Below, in pieces: positions 1 to 10,498 of a DNA stretch of 64,000 nucleotides. The DNA is taken from positions 4,338,628 through 4,402,627 of the forward strand of contig JABAKD010000013.1 of NCBI GenBank assembly GCA_012845835.1. Reading direction: 5' to 3'. Made by a program: the position numbers and the translations under genes. Positions within the stretch are counted from its first letter, which is position 1. Every line of letters begins with the position of its first letter. The DNA comes from Undaria pinnatifida. Taxonomy: Eukaryota; Sar; Phaeophyceae; Laminariales; Alariaceae. The notes below the pieces were generated by a model that saw only the letters and a program-made list of their open reading frames with translations, ran no database searches and had not been told where the DNA came from.

Positions 1-748
1 TTTAGAACACAACAATGATGCAGCAGCCACGGCCGAGGTTTAACAACTCTCGTTTCTGAGGCCCCCCTCCCCGCCATCTGAGGAACTCCATACCTTCAGA
101 CCCCAAACAAACCTGATTGTCAGCAGTGTATGCAACATTGCGAAAAATGCAAACCCTCTCGATGAACATCAATCTCATCAATTGTCGTCGTATAGAGTAT
201 CTAGGTATCATACACAAACAAGCATGTGGGACGTATTGCCAAACAAAGAATTTTACTTTCCCGACGAACAAACACGCGGGCAACAACAACGCCTTCTTCT
301 CCGTTTGAAAAAAACACACACACAATCTCAACGACGGGAGTTGTTTCTTTCAACCCCAAAAATTGTCAGACCTGCCCTCATATTCAAATGATACCTGCCC
401 GCATGGTTCTCTAAATCGGCTCTTGCTCCTTGATTTCAGTTTACGCAAACCCCGGCTTTTTCTGGGCAACAGAAAAAAGGTGAAACCCCTTGTACCGTAT
501 ATATAGCATGCGCACGTTTCTTTTTAACGCCTATTACACAATTGGAAACCCGTCTTCAGAGACAATTTCTTGGAATTAGTGTGGGGAGGCGTTTCGGGGT
601 TCTAGAAGGGGTTAAGGGAGCCCGTTCAAGTACCCAAAAGAGCATCCTGTGGCCGACATGTGCTACAAACCCTCTAGATCTCTTTGAGCACACGTGGCAT
701 TGCACCCACACACACAGAAAGCATGATAGTTAAACCCTCTCCCCTCAC
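1..748 (-). other. Start of intron 3; no exon visible
   Basis: The sequence downstream of the exon-3 donor was read on the minus strand for the next family segment (expected to begin near VRGFC) and none was found. The open frame at 2-331 has no similarity I recognise. Confidence 0.55.
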
Positions 749-964
749 CTTCCATGTGAGGCCGTAGCTCTCGCCGTCGTAGAACCCAAGGTAAGCCATT
801 TCGCTGTCCTCGATGTCCATTCTGGCCTCGCCCATGGTGTTCTTCGCCCTGCCGTCGCAAGTCTGGGTGGCGTCCGTGATAACCTCCGAGACGGCGCTGA
901 CGTACGATCGGCCATCGTCTTGGTCCTCGTCAACCCCGTTGTTATACGCGTCCCAGGCGAACAC
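749..964 (-). CDS. ManC5-E: Mannuronan C5-epimerase, exon 3
   Basis: This exon has 72 codons and is phase 0 at both ends. It starts VFAWDAYNN after a strong CCTCAG acceptor and runs through DDGRSYVSAVSEVITDATQ, KNTMGEARMDIEDSEM and YLGF to ESYGLTWK. It ends at AAG|GTGAGG (749/748). These blocks are characteristic of the region just before the parallel beta-helix of brown-algal C5-epimerases. The three exons give 231 codons with one continuous frame and no stops, so nothing argues for a pseudogene in the visible part. The remaining exons, including the catalytic core, would lie beyond the left edge or are missing. Confidence 0.88.
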
Positions 965-1489
965 CTGAGGCGAAAAAGGGGCGACGGCGGCGGGATATAT
1001 ACATACGTATATATTGTACGGTTAACTCCACTTACTGCTGTATTTTTTCGAAAAATATGTAACTACTTTTAGGAATAATCTGGGTATGTTATCGACGGAC
1101 ATATACATGCCGTACGTAGTAAAAACGTTGCTCTAGATAGAAACACGCGTTTTCGACCGAGTACATCAGTGTAAAAAAAAACGCGGGATGGATCGGATTA
1201 TGAAGTTGACGGTGCGCGCGCCCGCGTTTTCTTCGACAGACTACTTGGAAATAGTATACGTTTGGGCGACGGAGCGGAGCGGACATACATGTCGTTCCAT
1301 TGCCACCAAGTCAATTTTTTTACCTCGTTGAGCTGTACTGATTGTGTTCATTGTTACACAGGGGTGCATGTATTGATACTTTTACGGGCACTCCATGCGA
1401 ATAAAGTAAATGTGGGTGTCGAAAACATCAGTTTCGTGCGTGAACACGCACAGTCAGTGGAGGGGGGCGACGGCGGGATTGATATGATT

Positions 1490-1552
1490 TGGAAGTGTGG
1501 TGAGCTAAAGCTTTATTTTTCCCCATCCGCCGGAGGAGAAAAAAAAGATTTA
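1490..1552 (+). repeat. Poly(A)-tailed retroposon 3' end (CCGCCGGAGGA family)
   Basis: The sequence GGAAGTGTGGTGAGCTAAAG is followed by TTTTTCCCC, CATCCGCCGGAGGA and an A-run. The same end occurs reversed at 4029-4125, 46806-46885 and 52965-53050, which marks a dispersed A-tailed family. Confidence 0.65.
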
Positions 1553-1574
1553 GCGTTCAGCCGTACATATAATG

Positions 1575-2320
1575 AGTTTCGACGAAATCTTCGATCTCAT
1601 AGCTGGAGTGTATTTTCATTTTTAATAATATGATAAACCCAGGAATGAAATATGCCATATGGTAGCTGCTGCTGTGTGTCATCTATCATCTACGTCAGAC
1701 GGGGGAAAGTCGCTACGAAAGACATGCGTCAAAATACGTACACAAATATTACAGCAGTATCTCATCTGGAAAATACGCGGGCTGGTATTATAATACGATA
1801 TTCCTCTAGACGTGCCGCAGAGTTTTGTGGCCCTGTCTTTACCTTTTTTTTTTTTCCAAGGTCTCTGACCACAGCAGTCTCGGATATAGACGACGGCTTC
1901 GGTGCGATAACAGCTACCAGTAGAGCAGTAATATATTAGGCTACCTACTGGAGCTAGATTGAAAGGTGCGTGGAGACTTGAACACGAAATCAGACAGTAA
2001 TGTCGTTTTCTAGAGCTGGGAGAGGTGCGTGGATTTTCAAAGAACGAGATCAGAATGTAATCGCGCGCGCGAGAATTGGGGGGGGGGGGGGTGCATGATG
2101 AGATGCATGATGCAAGCTATCAGTGAAACCCCACTGCTGTATACCGATGCAGGCTACGAACCGCATGCTGGTCTCACTGCACCCGGTCAAAGGCTATATA
2201 TACCGATATCCTTAATGAGGACACACAACCGGTAATACGCGCGATCGGAGTATCACATACAGCTTGCAACAATTTGAATTTCGACCAAATCTTCGATCTC
2301 ATACCTTGAGTATAAATAAT
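1575..2320 (-). repeat. Two head fragments of the G-rich repeat family
   Basis: The stretches at 1575-1632 and about 2230-2320 match the conserved head of the family (GTTTCGACGAAATCTTCGAT, then AGCTGGAGTG; and GCGCGATCGGAGTATCAC). The G-rich body is absent. The TA-rich sequence beyond the head resembles that of other copies. Confidence 0.6.
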
Positions 2321-2344
2321 TTCTTGCAATATTTATATAACTAA

Positions 2345-2460
2345 GGACATCTCATGTGTTTTTTCCCTGGGGGTTTTCCTCCACTCCGGAGTGACTGGAG
2401 CCTGGCCTGCGACCACGGCATTGGTAATATACGAGTTAAAATGTGAGAACACAACAACAA
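2345..2460 (+). repeat. (AAC)-tailed retroposon copy
   Basis: The copy contains TTTTTTCCCTGGGG, then GTGACTGGAGCCTG and CCACGG, then GAGTTAAAATGTGAGAAC and a short ACAACAAC tail. It belongs to the same family as 5440-5535, 7410-7622, 10331-10410, 12586-12705 and 31720-31955. Confidence 0.65.
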
Positions 2461-3009
2461 ACAATACCCTTTTAGAGCAGTTTCAAATAGCAAGTAAATA
2501 CCCTAAATTCTCCTGTACTGATACGAATCCGATTAATCGTAATACACCTTGAACCACGGCAATCGAGATCGCGAATGGAGACTTCGGAAGACTACCCGCA
2601 CAACAGAGCGCAAAATTTGCAAGAGCGACCCAACGTATAATAAATACCAGGGTGGTAGTTGGTCGTACACCTCTACCACACAGCAGTCTCAGTGGAAGAT
2701 GGCAACAACGTGGACGGAGAAACGCCGTATAAGAGACAACGTACGTACGTGTACGTCGGCCCCATAAAAAGCATTTATTTTAGATCACATGCTTTGTGGT
2801 AGGTGGGAAGAAAGAGGTCCAGACACTGGAGCAGCGCTTTGCCCTCCGCACGTTCGACGATTTAATTTTGTTTTTAAGCGAGACGAAAGGCATCACATGA
2901 AAGGCACTCCACCAAGAGTGACCGCCATTCTCAAGACACAAACGACGCCGCTATTGAGCGGTAGTACAGGTCATTAGGACAATTTGCCTGCCACGCTTCT
3001 TCTTTTTCA

Positions 3010-3335
3010 TCATTGTTTGTGCACACTTTCCAGATTCTGGACAAGCCGTGGCCACAGCAGTGTGGTCGTCTCCTCCTCCTCCCAATTTTTCTGTTATCGC
3101 CCGCATAGGGTTCAACAATTCCGTTGCTGCTCGTGGATTTTTCGTCGGGGGCTGCAAACTCACGCTCTCGCGATTTCCGCAAGTCAATCTGTCTGTTACG
3201 AGAACAAGTGTAAACGAATAAATACCGGCATGGACTCGAAGGAAGAACTCGAAATCACAAAACTGAACTATTAATATATATACCAGGCTCCAGGATAACG
3301 TGATACGCCACCGGGGCGACCGGCTACACACACCA
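3010..3335 (-). mobile_element. tRNA-derived SINE copy
   Basis: Read on the minus strand, this starts with a tRNA-like head (GTAGCCGGTCGCCCCGGTGG, then a box-B-like TTCGAG region). It continues through the shared body (AGCGTGAGTTTGCAG, GAACCCTATGCGGGC, CCACGGCTTGTCCAGAA). The best-preserved relative is at 11869-12180. Confidence 0.65.
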
Positions 3336-4028
3336 GTTATAGCTTGAACGCACGAGGAACGAGCTGGTTCGAACGCCAAACGCTTTAGGGTCCATGCGTA
3401 TACGTATATGATTTACATGTTGGAACACACTCGCCACTGACGGGTATACAAAAAGCAAGTTCGCGACGAGGAACTGGGGCGTATATCGAGTGCCATTTCT
3501 TTCTTTTCTCAGGCCAATGCTCTACGACGCACGCGTGCGAATACCAAAAAAAAAAACAGGCACCATTACATGCCTCTACGAGCGGCTAATTTTTGTACTT
3601 TTGTTTTTGCCCATCCCATATAGATCTAGTGACGTCGATTTTTTTCTTCCTCGCCTTCCCCCTCAGTAAACATAAGTCACAGCAGTGTTCCGGGGTCGCT
3701 AAACACTTTCTCTCGCCATTCCGGGACGCGCCATATTTTTTTTCTCGAGAATGATATAAGATTAATCCAGGACATTATTCTCTCTTCGCCGGACTCGCAT
3801 CTCGATATATTATGTGCGTTACGCGCCATAGAGCATCTTCTGTCCCAGGAGGAAAAAAACTCCATTTTAAGATTCACCCCCCCCCCCGATTTGACGCCAA
3901 CCTTATATATCAATTAGTGTTGTGTTCGAGGTCTGTGCTGCATATACATGAATTTAGGTACTGTTAAGTAGTACACCGCGCTACGATGGAAGGATGTATT
4001 CGATGTACATCGGAACGGCATCTACGCT

Positions 4029-4125
4029 TTTTTTTTTTTTTTAATCCTCCGGCGGATGGGGAAAAATAAAGCTTTAGCTCACCACACTTCCACGTATTTT
4101 CATACGCGTCGTGTGTCTACGCTAT
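4029..4125 (-). repeat. Poly(A)-tailed retroposon (CCGCCGGAGGA family)
   Basis: A T-run on the plus strand at about 4029-4044 is the reversed poly(A) tail. It is followed by TCCTCCGGCGGATGGGGAAA and CACCACACTTCCACGTATTT. A long tail with little decay suggests a fairly recent insertion. Confidence 0.65.
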
Positions 4126-5035
4126 ATTGTCGGAGGGTACAAAATAAATATATTCATATACATACCACTCTTGGGCGTCTGGTATATAACATTAACCCTT
4201 CCTTGTATACCCGGTTAACAGGTACTCGCTTGAGGATAAAAGCTCCTTGCAGAGAATATGTATCTGTAACAAAAGGCGTTGAGATGGAGAGTAAGATAGA
4301 GTCATAACAGAACAGAAGGAAGGAAAAGTAGGAGGTATAGACTAATCCTGCTGTGGTACCTGGTACCAAGTCCCCATCCCACCAGAAGCCCAAGCCCAGA
4401 CCAAGGGTGGGATTAGTGAGAGCGTGTGCTGTCTTCACCTTAAACCGTTGTTTTTTACCATATATACCCAACATCAGTACACCCACAGAGTCTGTGTTTT
4501 TTGTTCCGTCTCGAGAGACATGGACTACAAGTTCTGTGGTCAGACTGCTGTGAAGCGTCAGAGAAGCCGAACAGTCGCAATTAGAGTGTAAGTCTAAAAT
4601 ACAATCACTTTATGGGCATGTCGTATACGTACAAGCAGGGGTGGGTGGCTTACATACTTAAGGGTGTATTTGCATGCATCCGTACGATACGTATTTCCGT
4701 GCTAAAATGCCGACTGACGGCATGGCTGTGGCCAGTAACGAAAAAAAAGTAACTGGAGTGTGTCGCAGATCTGATGTGGTAACAATTTTGCGAGTGAAAA
4801 CCAGGCAACCAACGTGCATGTGTGTCATTTCTTCTCGTCCATATTATTGAGGAAAAACATTGCACACTACACTACACGCTGCACTTCGGATATATGGGGC
4901 TGCGGATATTTGAGGTTACTGGTGTTCGTCACATTAGACTATATAGCTAGCTGTGAGCCAGCCAAGACCCACCAGACTATTTAGTGAAAAAAAGCAAAAC
5001 ACGAAGAAAATATGATATTATAAGAGATCATATAG

Positions 5036-5260
5036 GTGTCTCCCCTTCCCCCACCCCGGTACACCTTCGTTATCATCGCGCGCTTAGGGTTCTCCATTTT
5101 TCCATCTTCTCAGCTCTTTAGGCTCGTCGATTCTCATCGATTTTTCATACTAATAACTCAAATGCTGACCGCTCGGCAATTTTGTGCAAGAAATGTCGAT
5201 GAACAAGCACACCACCACTCACGCGCGCGGTTAACACGCAAAACCTTCTTTTTTTGACGT
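5036..5260 (-). mobile_element. Degraded tRNA-derived SINE body
   Basis: This matches the SINE body only in blocks: a CCCCGG stretch, TTATCATCGCGCGC with TAGGGTTC, TCGTCGATT and CAATTTTGTGCAAGAA. The tRNA-like head is not recognisable. Confidence 0.45.
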
Positions 5261-5439
5261 TTGGTACAGACGAGGTTCATCTGTATGTACTACTTCAACC
5301 GGAACGCCGACAACACCACAGCAGTAGTGCATTCGCCACAGCAGGAGCAGACAGTTTCTCTCCCACATGTTGGGCGGTCACCTAGTTTTTTTTATCATCT
5401 GTACGTGTCATGACCTTGCTGCGGTTTTGACTGCGGAGT

Positions 5440-5535
5440 GCTATTTCAGAGTGACTGTGGAGCCTGTCCTGTAACCACGGACTTGATATTATGTACAGGG
5501 AGTTAATGTGAAGAGAACAACAACAACTACACTCG
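5440..5535 (+). repeat. (AAC)-tailed retroposon copy
   Basis: CAGAGTGACTGTGGAGCCTG, ACCACGGACTTGAT and GTTAATGTG precede a short (AAC)4-type tail. The upstream part is missing, as expected for 5' truncation. Confidence 0.6.
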
Positions 5536-6204
5536 ACTACACACCACATAGTGCGGGGGTACCGCTTTGAGTGCTCCAGTTGTCGTGGCCTGGAAACACA
5601 GCACTGTAGAGGCAAGAAATACTCTCTACAAGCCACATTTCGAAGACATTCTGTTCCCCAAAACCCAAGAACTGCCAGAGCGTGCCAACGACAAGCATTA
5701 TCTGTCATAAAGCACAACCAGTGTTCGTCCTGGTTCATGGACTACCACTACCTACTAGACTATAGATGCAGCATTAGACAACTGCTGTAGACCCGCCAAA
5801 AAGGAAGTTCCCAATGAGAAATTGATGCTCAACATTCGGGCGGAGACGCTCAGAAAATTGGACTAAAAAATCATAACCAGCCGCGGCCGCGAGCGCCACA
5901 CTAAATCCTGTACACACACACTACCCATTTTGGGAGTACAAGGTGTCACAGCGAGTAAGAGTATGAAGCTCGCTCCAGAGAGAGTTTGAGTTCGGTGTTG
6001 GCGCAGTCCTATATCGCGTTTCTGCTGATTTAACCACAGGTAAATTTTTAGATAGTACAAACCGGCCGGCAATAACCCTGTGGTCCAGGAGTAGTCTAGT
6101 ATTACAGAGGACCAAAGTAAATAGGACCAAATATTGTTGGTAAAAATAGATGAATGAATAGGTTTTTGGGACCACCGTAGGTCCTATTTACTAGGGCCCC
6201 CCGT

Positions 6205-6252
6205 AAACTGGCAACGTAGTTATTAAGCTCGCGGCCATGGGTTCGAATCCCA
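6205..6252 (+). other. tRNA-like A/B-box pair
   Basis: TGGCAACGTAG resembles a pol III box A, with one mismatch to TRGYNNANNNG. About 20 bp on, GGTTCGAATCC is a perfect box B. No matching acceptor stem could be drawn, so this is more likely a tRNA-derived repeat head than a functional tRNA. Confidence 0.35.
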
Positions 6253-7156
6253 ACAAGCACTCTATCATATTACAAATCGACAGGGGCCGCAAGTGCGAGC
6301 GAGCGTGTTTGGGCTCCTCACAGTAGACTGACTTTTCCACCCATCTAGAGCTTCAGGACAACCAGTGTGTCCCGTCAGCGATGGTGAATTTTGATGGAGA
6401 TCAAAAATATGAAAAAGATGAAGAGAGGGAAAGCTGACCCAACCTTTTACGTACGCGCGCGATTTTGATTTGAAAAGCAAGTACCGCGAGCAAGAAGAGT
6501 AGAGGACACCTGTCACCGCGTCCTCTCGAGTTGAGCTGGAAAGCAAAGTGACGATAAAAACAAATGTAAAGGCGTGTCATGAGATGTAGACTATACATAC
6601 CATTGTAGTTTACTGGTGTTTTTTCGAGGTCTCACACTCTGGGTTGCGAAGTCGTTTTTGGCATCATGCACCAACAATGGTGGCCGAGTCAGTGCCCGCA
6701 GACTTGTACTTTTACAACCAACCGCCAAGAGAGCCAGAAAAAAAACACACACGTACACAACCTACGGGTGTACTGCTGTATACCTCACGCGCAACGAGGC
6801 CGTCAGTCAAGGACACGTCCAGCGGTCAAGCGTAAAAAAGCGATCGTTCTATATATTGAAATCTTGTAGTTTGGCGTCAGTCAAGTCGGAATATTAGAAA
6901 ATTTACGTCCGTCGCTCAACGGAGTTAAAGTGCCGTCTCACGACTTTTGCTATATGGTCTGTTGGACGCCCATCCTGTCCAAGTTGCGATCAACCCCAAT
7001 CACCAATTCGTCTGTGATACTCAACCAGGGCAAACAAATGCAAGAATAAATGCGTTCTTTGGAATAGGCAAATACACGCGCGACAGAGCGCGGCACTGCT
7101 GCTGCTACGCCTGTATAGTCATTAGAAGCTTTAGTACTGTACCTGATACACATACG

Positions 7157-7290
7157 AAATGAGATTAAAAAGTGCACTCCAGTTGTGAGATCGGACATTT
7201 CGTCGAAAACTCATCTTGGCAAGATGTGATAATCCGATCGCGCGTATTACAATGCTGTGTGTGTCCTATATAGATCGGCGACTCCAAAAC
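7157..7290 (+). repeat. Head fragment of the G-rich repeat family
   Basis: GCACTCCAGTTGTGAGATCG continues through GTCGAAAACTCATCTTGGC, CCGATCGCGCGTATTACA and ATCGGCGACTCC. The rest of the family consensus is missing. Confidence 0.65.
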
Positions 7291-7409
7291 ATATGTACTC
7301 AACAACGATTTACTTCCAGCCTCGAGACCGTACACCAGGTCTTTGGCCTGAGCTCGTTCAAACTCCTCCTAAACAGTCACTTGTTTGTAAAAAGTATGTG
7401 ACTTCACTT

Positions 7410-7584
7410 TTATATGGGTCTGGTGCAGGCATGGATTGCGTCAACTGTGATTTAGACTATGCGTGTACCACCTTCGATTTGTTTTTTTTCTTCCCTGCTG
7501 GGGCGGCTTGAGTAGTCCTCATTCCCAGAGGGACTGGAGCCTGTCCTGTGACCACGGACTTGATTATGCGCGTTAATGTGAGAA

Positions 7585-7622
<38 letters not shown>
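7410..7622 (+). mobile_element. (AAC)n-tailed retroposon, best copy
   Basis: The body runs from GGCATGGATTGCGTCA through a T-rich stretch, GGACTGGAGCCTGTCCTGTG, ACCACGGACTTGATTATG and GTTAATGTGAGAA. It ends in about twelve AAC repeats. A shared body with a simple-repeat 3' end in both orientations across the window is the hallmark of a non-autonomous retroposon. It lies 58 bp from the exon-2 donor, within intron 2. Confidence 0.7.
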
Positions 7623-7624
<2 letters not shown>

Positions 7625-7679
7625 AGTTTGCTACACTCAAGAGCCCACAAGAAATGACCAACGCCGCAAGCTCTCCCAC

Positions 7680-7793
7680 CTTCGTGCTGATGAAGTCCAG
7701 GCTCCCCCCGTGAGCTCTCAAATTGATGTACGTTTCGTTCGTGCTTAAAAGCCGCAGTTCGTCGGCATCGCCGCCCGCGGCGGTACCATACAC
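7680..7793 (-). CDS. ManC5-E: Mannuronan C5-epimerase, exon 2
   Basis: This exon has 38 codons and is phase 0 at both ends. It encodes VYGTAAGGDADELRLLST and then the LRAHGGSLDF segment, which follows exon 1 directly in brown-algal C5-epimerases. The acceptor is AAG|GTG at 7794/7793 and the donor is ACGAAG|GTGGGAG at 7680/7679. The reading frame runs on into the intron without signal of a real gene. Both flanking introns split a Lys|Val junction, as does the next one. A 6.7-kb intron separates this exon from the next. Confidence 0.86.
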
Positions 7794-8530
7794 CTTACCA
7801 CGTTAACCAAATGGAGGGGAACAGGGGTGGAGTAAGCGGCGTGAAGTGAAAGCGCGTGTATTTGCCGGCCGGGCGTTTGTGTTTCGGGTTGGGGACCGGA
7901 GCTTCAGTTCGGAGAACATCGTGTAGTGGTCGGACAACACTTTTCAACTTTTCCAATTGCTTCGAAGCAACATGTTGCCCTCCCGATCGTATATAGCTCT
8001 TTATGCACCAGTAGACTATGTTTCTATAATAGCAACGATGTGTAATTATTGTGGGTGGAGTGCAGGACAAAAGTTGTTGAAGAAACTTGGGAGACGTGTG
8101 TGTCCAGAATCACACACGCTAGAAAGCAATATCTTGGAGGTGGCTTTTTCTCTTGTTTTCCTGTGTGTGATGTTTGACATGATGTGTGGTGCATGACGCT
8201 GAGAGTCTGAATCCAAGCGCTTTCCATTAGAGTGGAACGAAAAGAAGGCTTGTCTTATATCTGCAATAATACTCAATGTCAGCTGCATGGAGGAGTCGCT
8301 GCGTCTCTCGTGTCCGAAAACGAGCTCGCACAGGTCATCGTTTCATGGCACACCTGCCTGCACGCCAGCCGTCGTAGCGGTATGATAGCGGCAACACGCG
8401 TGTTGCAGAGAGGTCTGTAACACAACAAGAATTTCTCCCTTCCTTATCCGTCACCTTGAGAGCATCCCATTACAGAGACACCTCTAGGTAACGCACAGCA
8501 ACACGTACCGCTCGCCTGCTTATCCCTCAC
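7794..8530 (-). other. Intron 1 of the C5-epimerase gene (737 bp)
   Basis: The intron runs from a GTGAGG donor at 8530 to a TAAG acceptor at 7795-7794, with a pyrimidine-rich stretch before the acceptor. A second copy of the exon-1 donor context lies 76 bp inside it (see 8442-8549). I see no other gene in it. Confidence 0.75.
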
Positions 8531-8549
8531 CTTGAGAGTAATCCCATCT
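8442..8549 (-). repeat. Duplicated exon-1/intron-1 boundary (decoy donor)
   Basis: About 30 bp spanning the exon-1 donor (8518-8549) recurs at 8442-8471, 76 bp downstream in the intron. The copy keeps CTCAAG|GT but reads GTGACGG instead of GTGAGGG. Use of the distal donor would add 76 nt and shift the frame, so the proximal donor is the one that gives the family sequence. Confidence 0.7.
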
Positions 8550-8893
8550 TCAACATACAAGCTCTCGGTCAGAAGCCAAGTTCCCGTCACGTTCGTGCTC
8601 ACAGCGCCGCTGTCCGGATCAACGGCGTACAACGGCGCCTTGCCACCCAGCTCCTCCCAGATCCCCCTGATTGTGACGCATCCCCCACGAGTAGAGCCGT
8701 CCGCGGACTCGAGGTACAGCCGCGCTGACGATGAGGAATACCGGACCGACACCGTGGTGGTCGCATCACATTCTGGCTTCGCGATGGGACTGTTAGGCGA
8801 CGCCGTGTCTGCTGCCTGGACTCGCCTGGAAGCCAGAAGGGTCATCATCATCACCGCACCGGTTCCCAGCATCGTCCTTGCCCTCCACGCCAT
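8531..8893 (-). CDS. ManC5-E: Mannuronan C5-epimerase, exon 1 (N-terminal, signal peptide)
   Basis: This is the first coding exon (121 codons) of a brown-algal mannuronan C5-epimerase, an enzyme that converts mannuronate to guluronate within alginate outside the cell. It opens with ATG at 8893. Residues about 1-28 look like a secretory signal peptide: basic start, hydrophobic MMMTLLA core, and a VQA-A cleavage-type site. Residues about 55-121 carry the family stretch containing LYLESADGSTRGG, YAVDPDSG and GTWLLTESLY, which leads towards the beta-helix. The exon ends in phase 0 at an AAG|GTGAGG donor and joins the 7680-7793 exon with the frame kept. Recognition rests on remembered family sequence, not a search. 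The catalytic region (DPHD-type motif in this family) is not in this exon. Confidence 0.88.
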
Positions 8894-10051
8894 TAATAAA
8901 TTGATCTATACCAGTACTACCAAACAGAAAAGAGTTGTTTTGAGTTTTGTCTGGTCCACCCCCCCCGTATTGTACAGTTAATATCTGGGCTGCGGGTGTT
9001 TACCCACCGTGGCCGAGTACTACTAAAACTATCTACCGCTACTATTATACGATACCGCTTTCGTCTCAAGGGTGAGAAAGCTCGAGTGAGGTTGGGGTGT
9101 GGGGTGTGGGTGAGGCGGTTTGCAACTCGCCGAGGTTTGTCGTGCGCGAAGGTCGGCTTGTCGGGAAGGGCGCTTTCGCTGGGGCGGGACGTTGTGGGGG
9201 GGGGGCTTTCGCCGATGATATCTGTGATGCGATATACCCCGTGTGTTGGCTGGGGAAACACACCAAAGTTTTGTTATGTGCGCCCAGTAATTTCCTTGGT
9301 AATTTGCTGCCGGTGTGTGAAGGTTTACATAGGATACGCTTCAGATGAAATCTATATATATATATCACTAAACACATTTTCTGATAAGAGCCCGAATATT
9401 CGTGTGCGATATCCTATTTTACGTTTGTTTATTTAAATTAAACGAAAGCGATTAGCGTATTATTGTATTCTTAAGCGTATACAATTGTATACTAGCTGTG
9501 TGTTGTCTTCACATACATACTGCAGTTGCTTTCACTAACCAAAACCTACCTCGCTGGTACCCGGGCAATGATTTGTTCAGGCGCGTTTGCTTGGACGTTT
9601 TCGACACGGCGGCGCGTATTCTGAATCTTAGTCGTGCGTATGGGGGAAGGTGTGTGGGGTGGTTGGTATTGTGGCTTTGGGTTGTTCGCTGTTGTGGCAT
9701 CACACCTGGTCTCTCAAGTTTCACATTCTATTCATATTCATACGAGAACAGGAACAGCCCCTCCGTATTCTATTTTGTAGTGTTTTATAGATACGTACAG
9801 GTCACCTCCGTCCTCTTTAGTCATATACTGCGAAGTATATATTTGCAATGATTTAACATTTTGCCAAAGGATTTTTTAACGGCATTTTTTTGTCGGGCTC
9901 CCTGGTTGACAGGTTTGTTGCTGCTTTTCTTTGTTGTTACTGCCATATGATGTCTCTGCACGTAGCAGTCGTTTATATACGGTACAACTGAACAATAACA
10001 TTGCACATACTAGAGCTAATCATTAGCAATCAACTGGTACCTTTGTAGGGT
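8894..10051. other. Sequence upstream of the C5-epimerase gene; no gene seen
   Basis: This should hold the promoter of the minus-strand epimerase. A short TATAGA lies about 25 bp above the ATG, but I cannot assign a core promoter. The open frames at about 9.0-9.4 kb show no recognisable domain. Confidence 0.4.
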
Positions 10052-10330
10052 ATTTATTATTTTTTTATTTTTTTTTTCGACGCTTCTACTCCCCAGCTTC
10101 TGGACAAGCCGTGGTCCCAGGTGTCATCCCTTCTCCCCCCCGGTTCTTGCCTTCAATCTTTTATCGCACACATAGGGTTCAGCAATCCCACTGCTCGTCG
10201 GTTTTTCATCGAATGCTGCAAACTCACGCTATCGCGCGTTTTCCACAAGTAAGTCAATTTTGCACAAGAATAATCCCCACTAATTTATACGGGTATGCAC
10301 TCGGGGGGATTCGAACTCACGTAACTCACC
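10052..10330 (-). mobile_element. tRNA-derived SINE copy, 5'-truncated
   Basis: A T-rich run at 10052-10077 is the reversed tail. The body shares CTTCTGGACAAGCCGTGGTC, GGTTCTTGCCTTCAATC and GCAATCCCACTGCTCGTCG with the copy at 11869-12180. It breaks just past the box-B-like region and abuts an (AAC)-tailed retroposon. Confidence 0.68.
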
Positions 10331-10410
10331 TATGTTGTTGTTTTCTCACATTAACTCTTGTCAAAATCTAGAGTCCGTGGTCACACAAAGGTGCTGGAGC
10401 CCTAGGAAGA
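10331..10410 (-). repeat. (AAC)-tailed retroposon fragment
   Basis: TTGTTGTTTTCTCACATTAA followed by AGTCCGTGGTCACA is the reversed 3' end of the family, directly joined to a SINE. Confidence 0.6.
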
Positions 10411-10498
10411 TCCGAAAAAGCAAGTGAAATAAAAATTCGTCAGGGAAATACTACGCTTTCCCGCCTAAAAACGCACGATACGGAAAAAGGCGCACAAG

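Larger units (their letters stand above)
965..7679 (-). other. Intron 2 of the C5-epimerase gene (about 6.7 kb, repeat-filled)
   Basis: The intron runs from GTGGGAG at 7679 to a CGCCTCAG acceptor at 965. It contains retroposons at about 1.49, 2.35, 3.0, 4.03, 5.04, 5.44 and 7.4 kb and fragments of the G-rich repeat family at about 1.6, 2.25 and 7.2 kb. The short open frames inside it match nothing I recognise. Confidence 0.75.

Noticed and set aside
2-331. C5-epimerase exon 4
   Set aside because: The frame lacks the expected segment after LTWK and any beta-helix motif.
8532-8981. 149-codon plus-strand frame
   Set aside because: It is antisense to C5-epimerase exon 1, which has the family match and splice sites.
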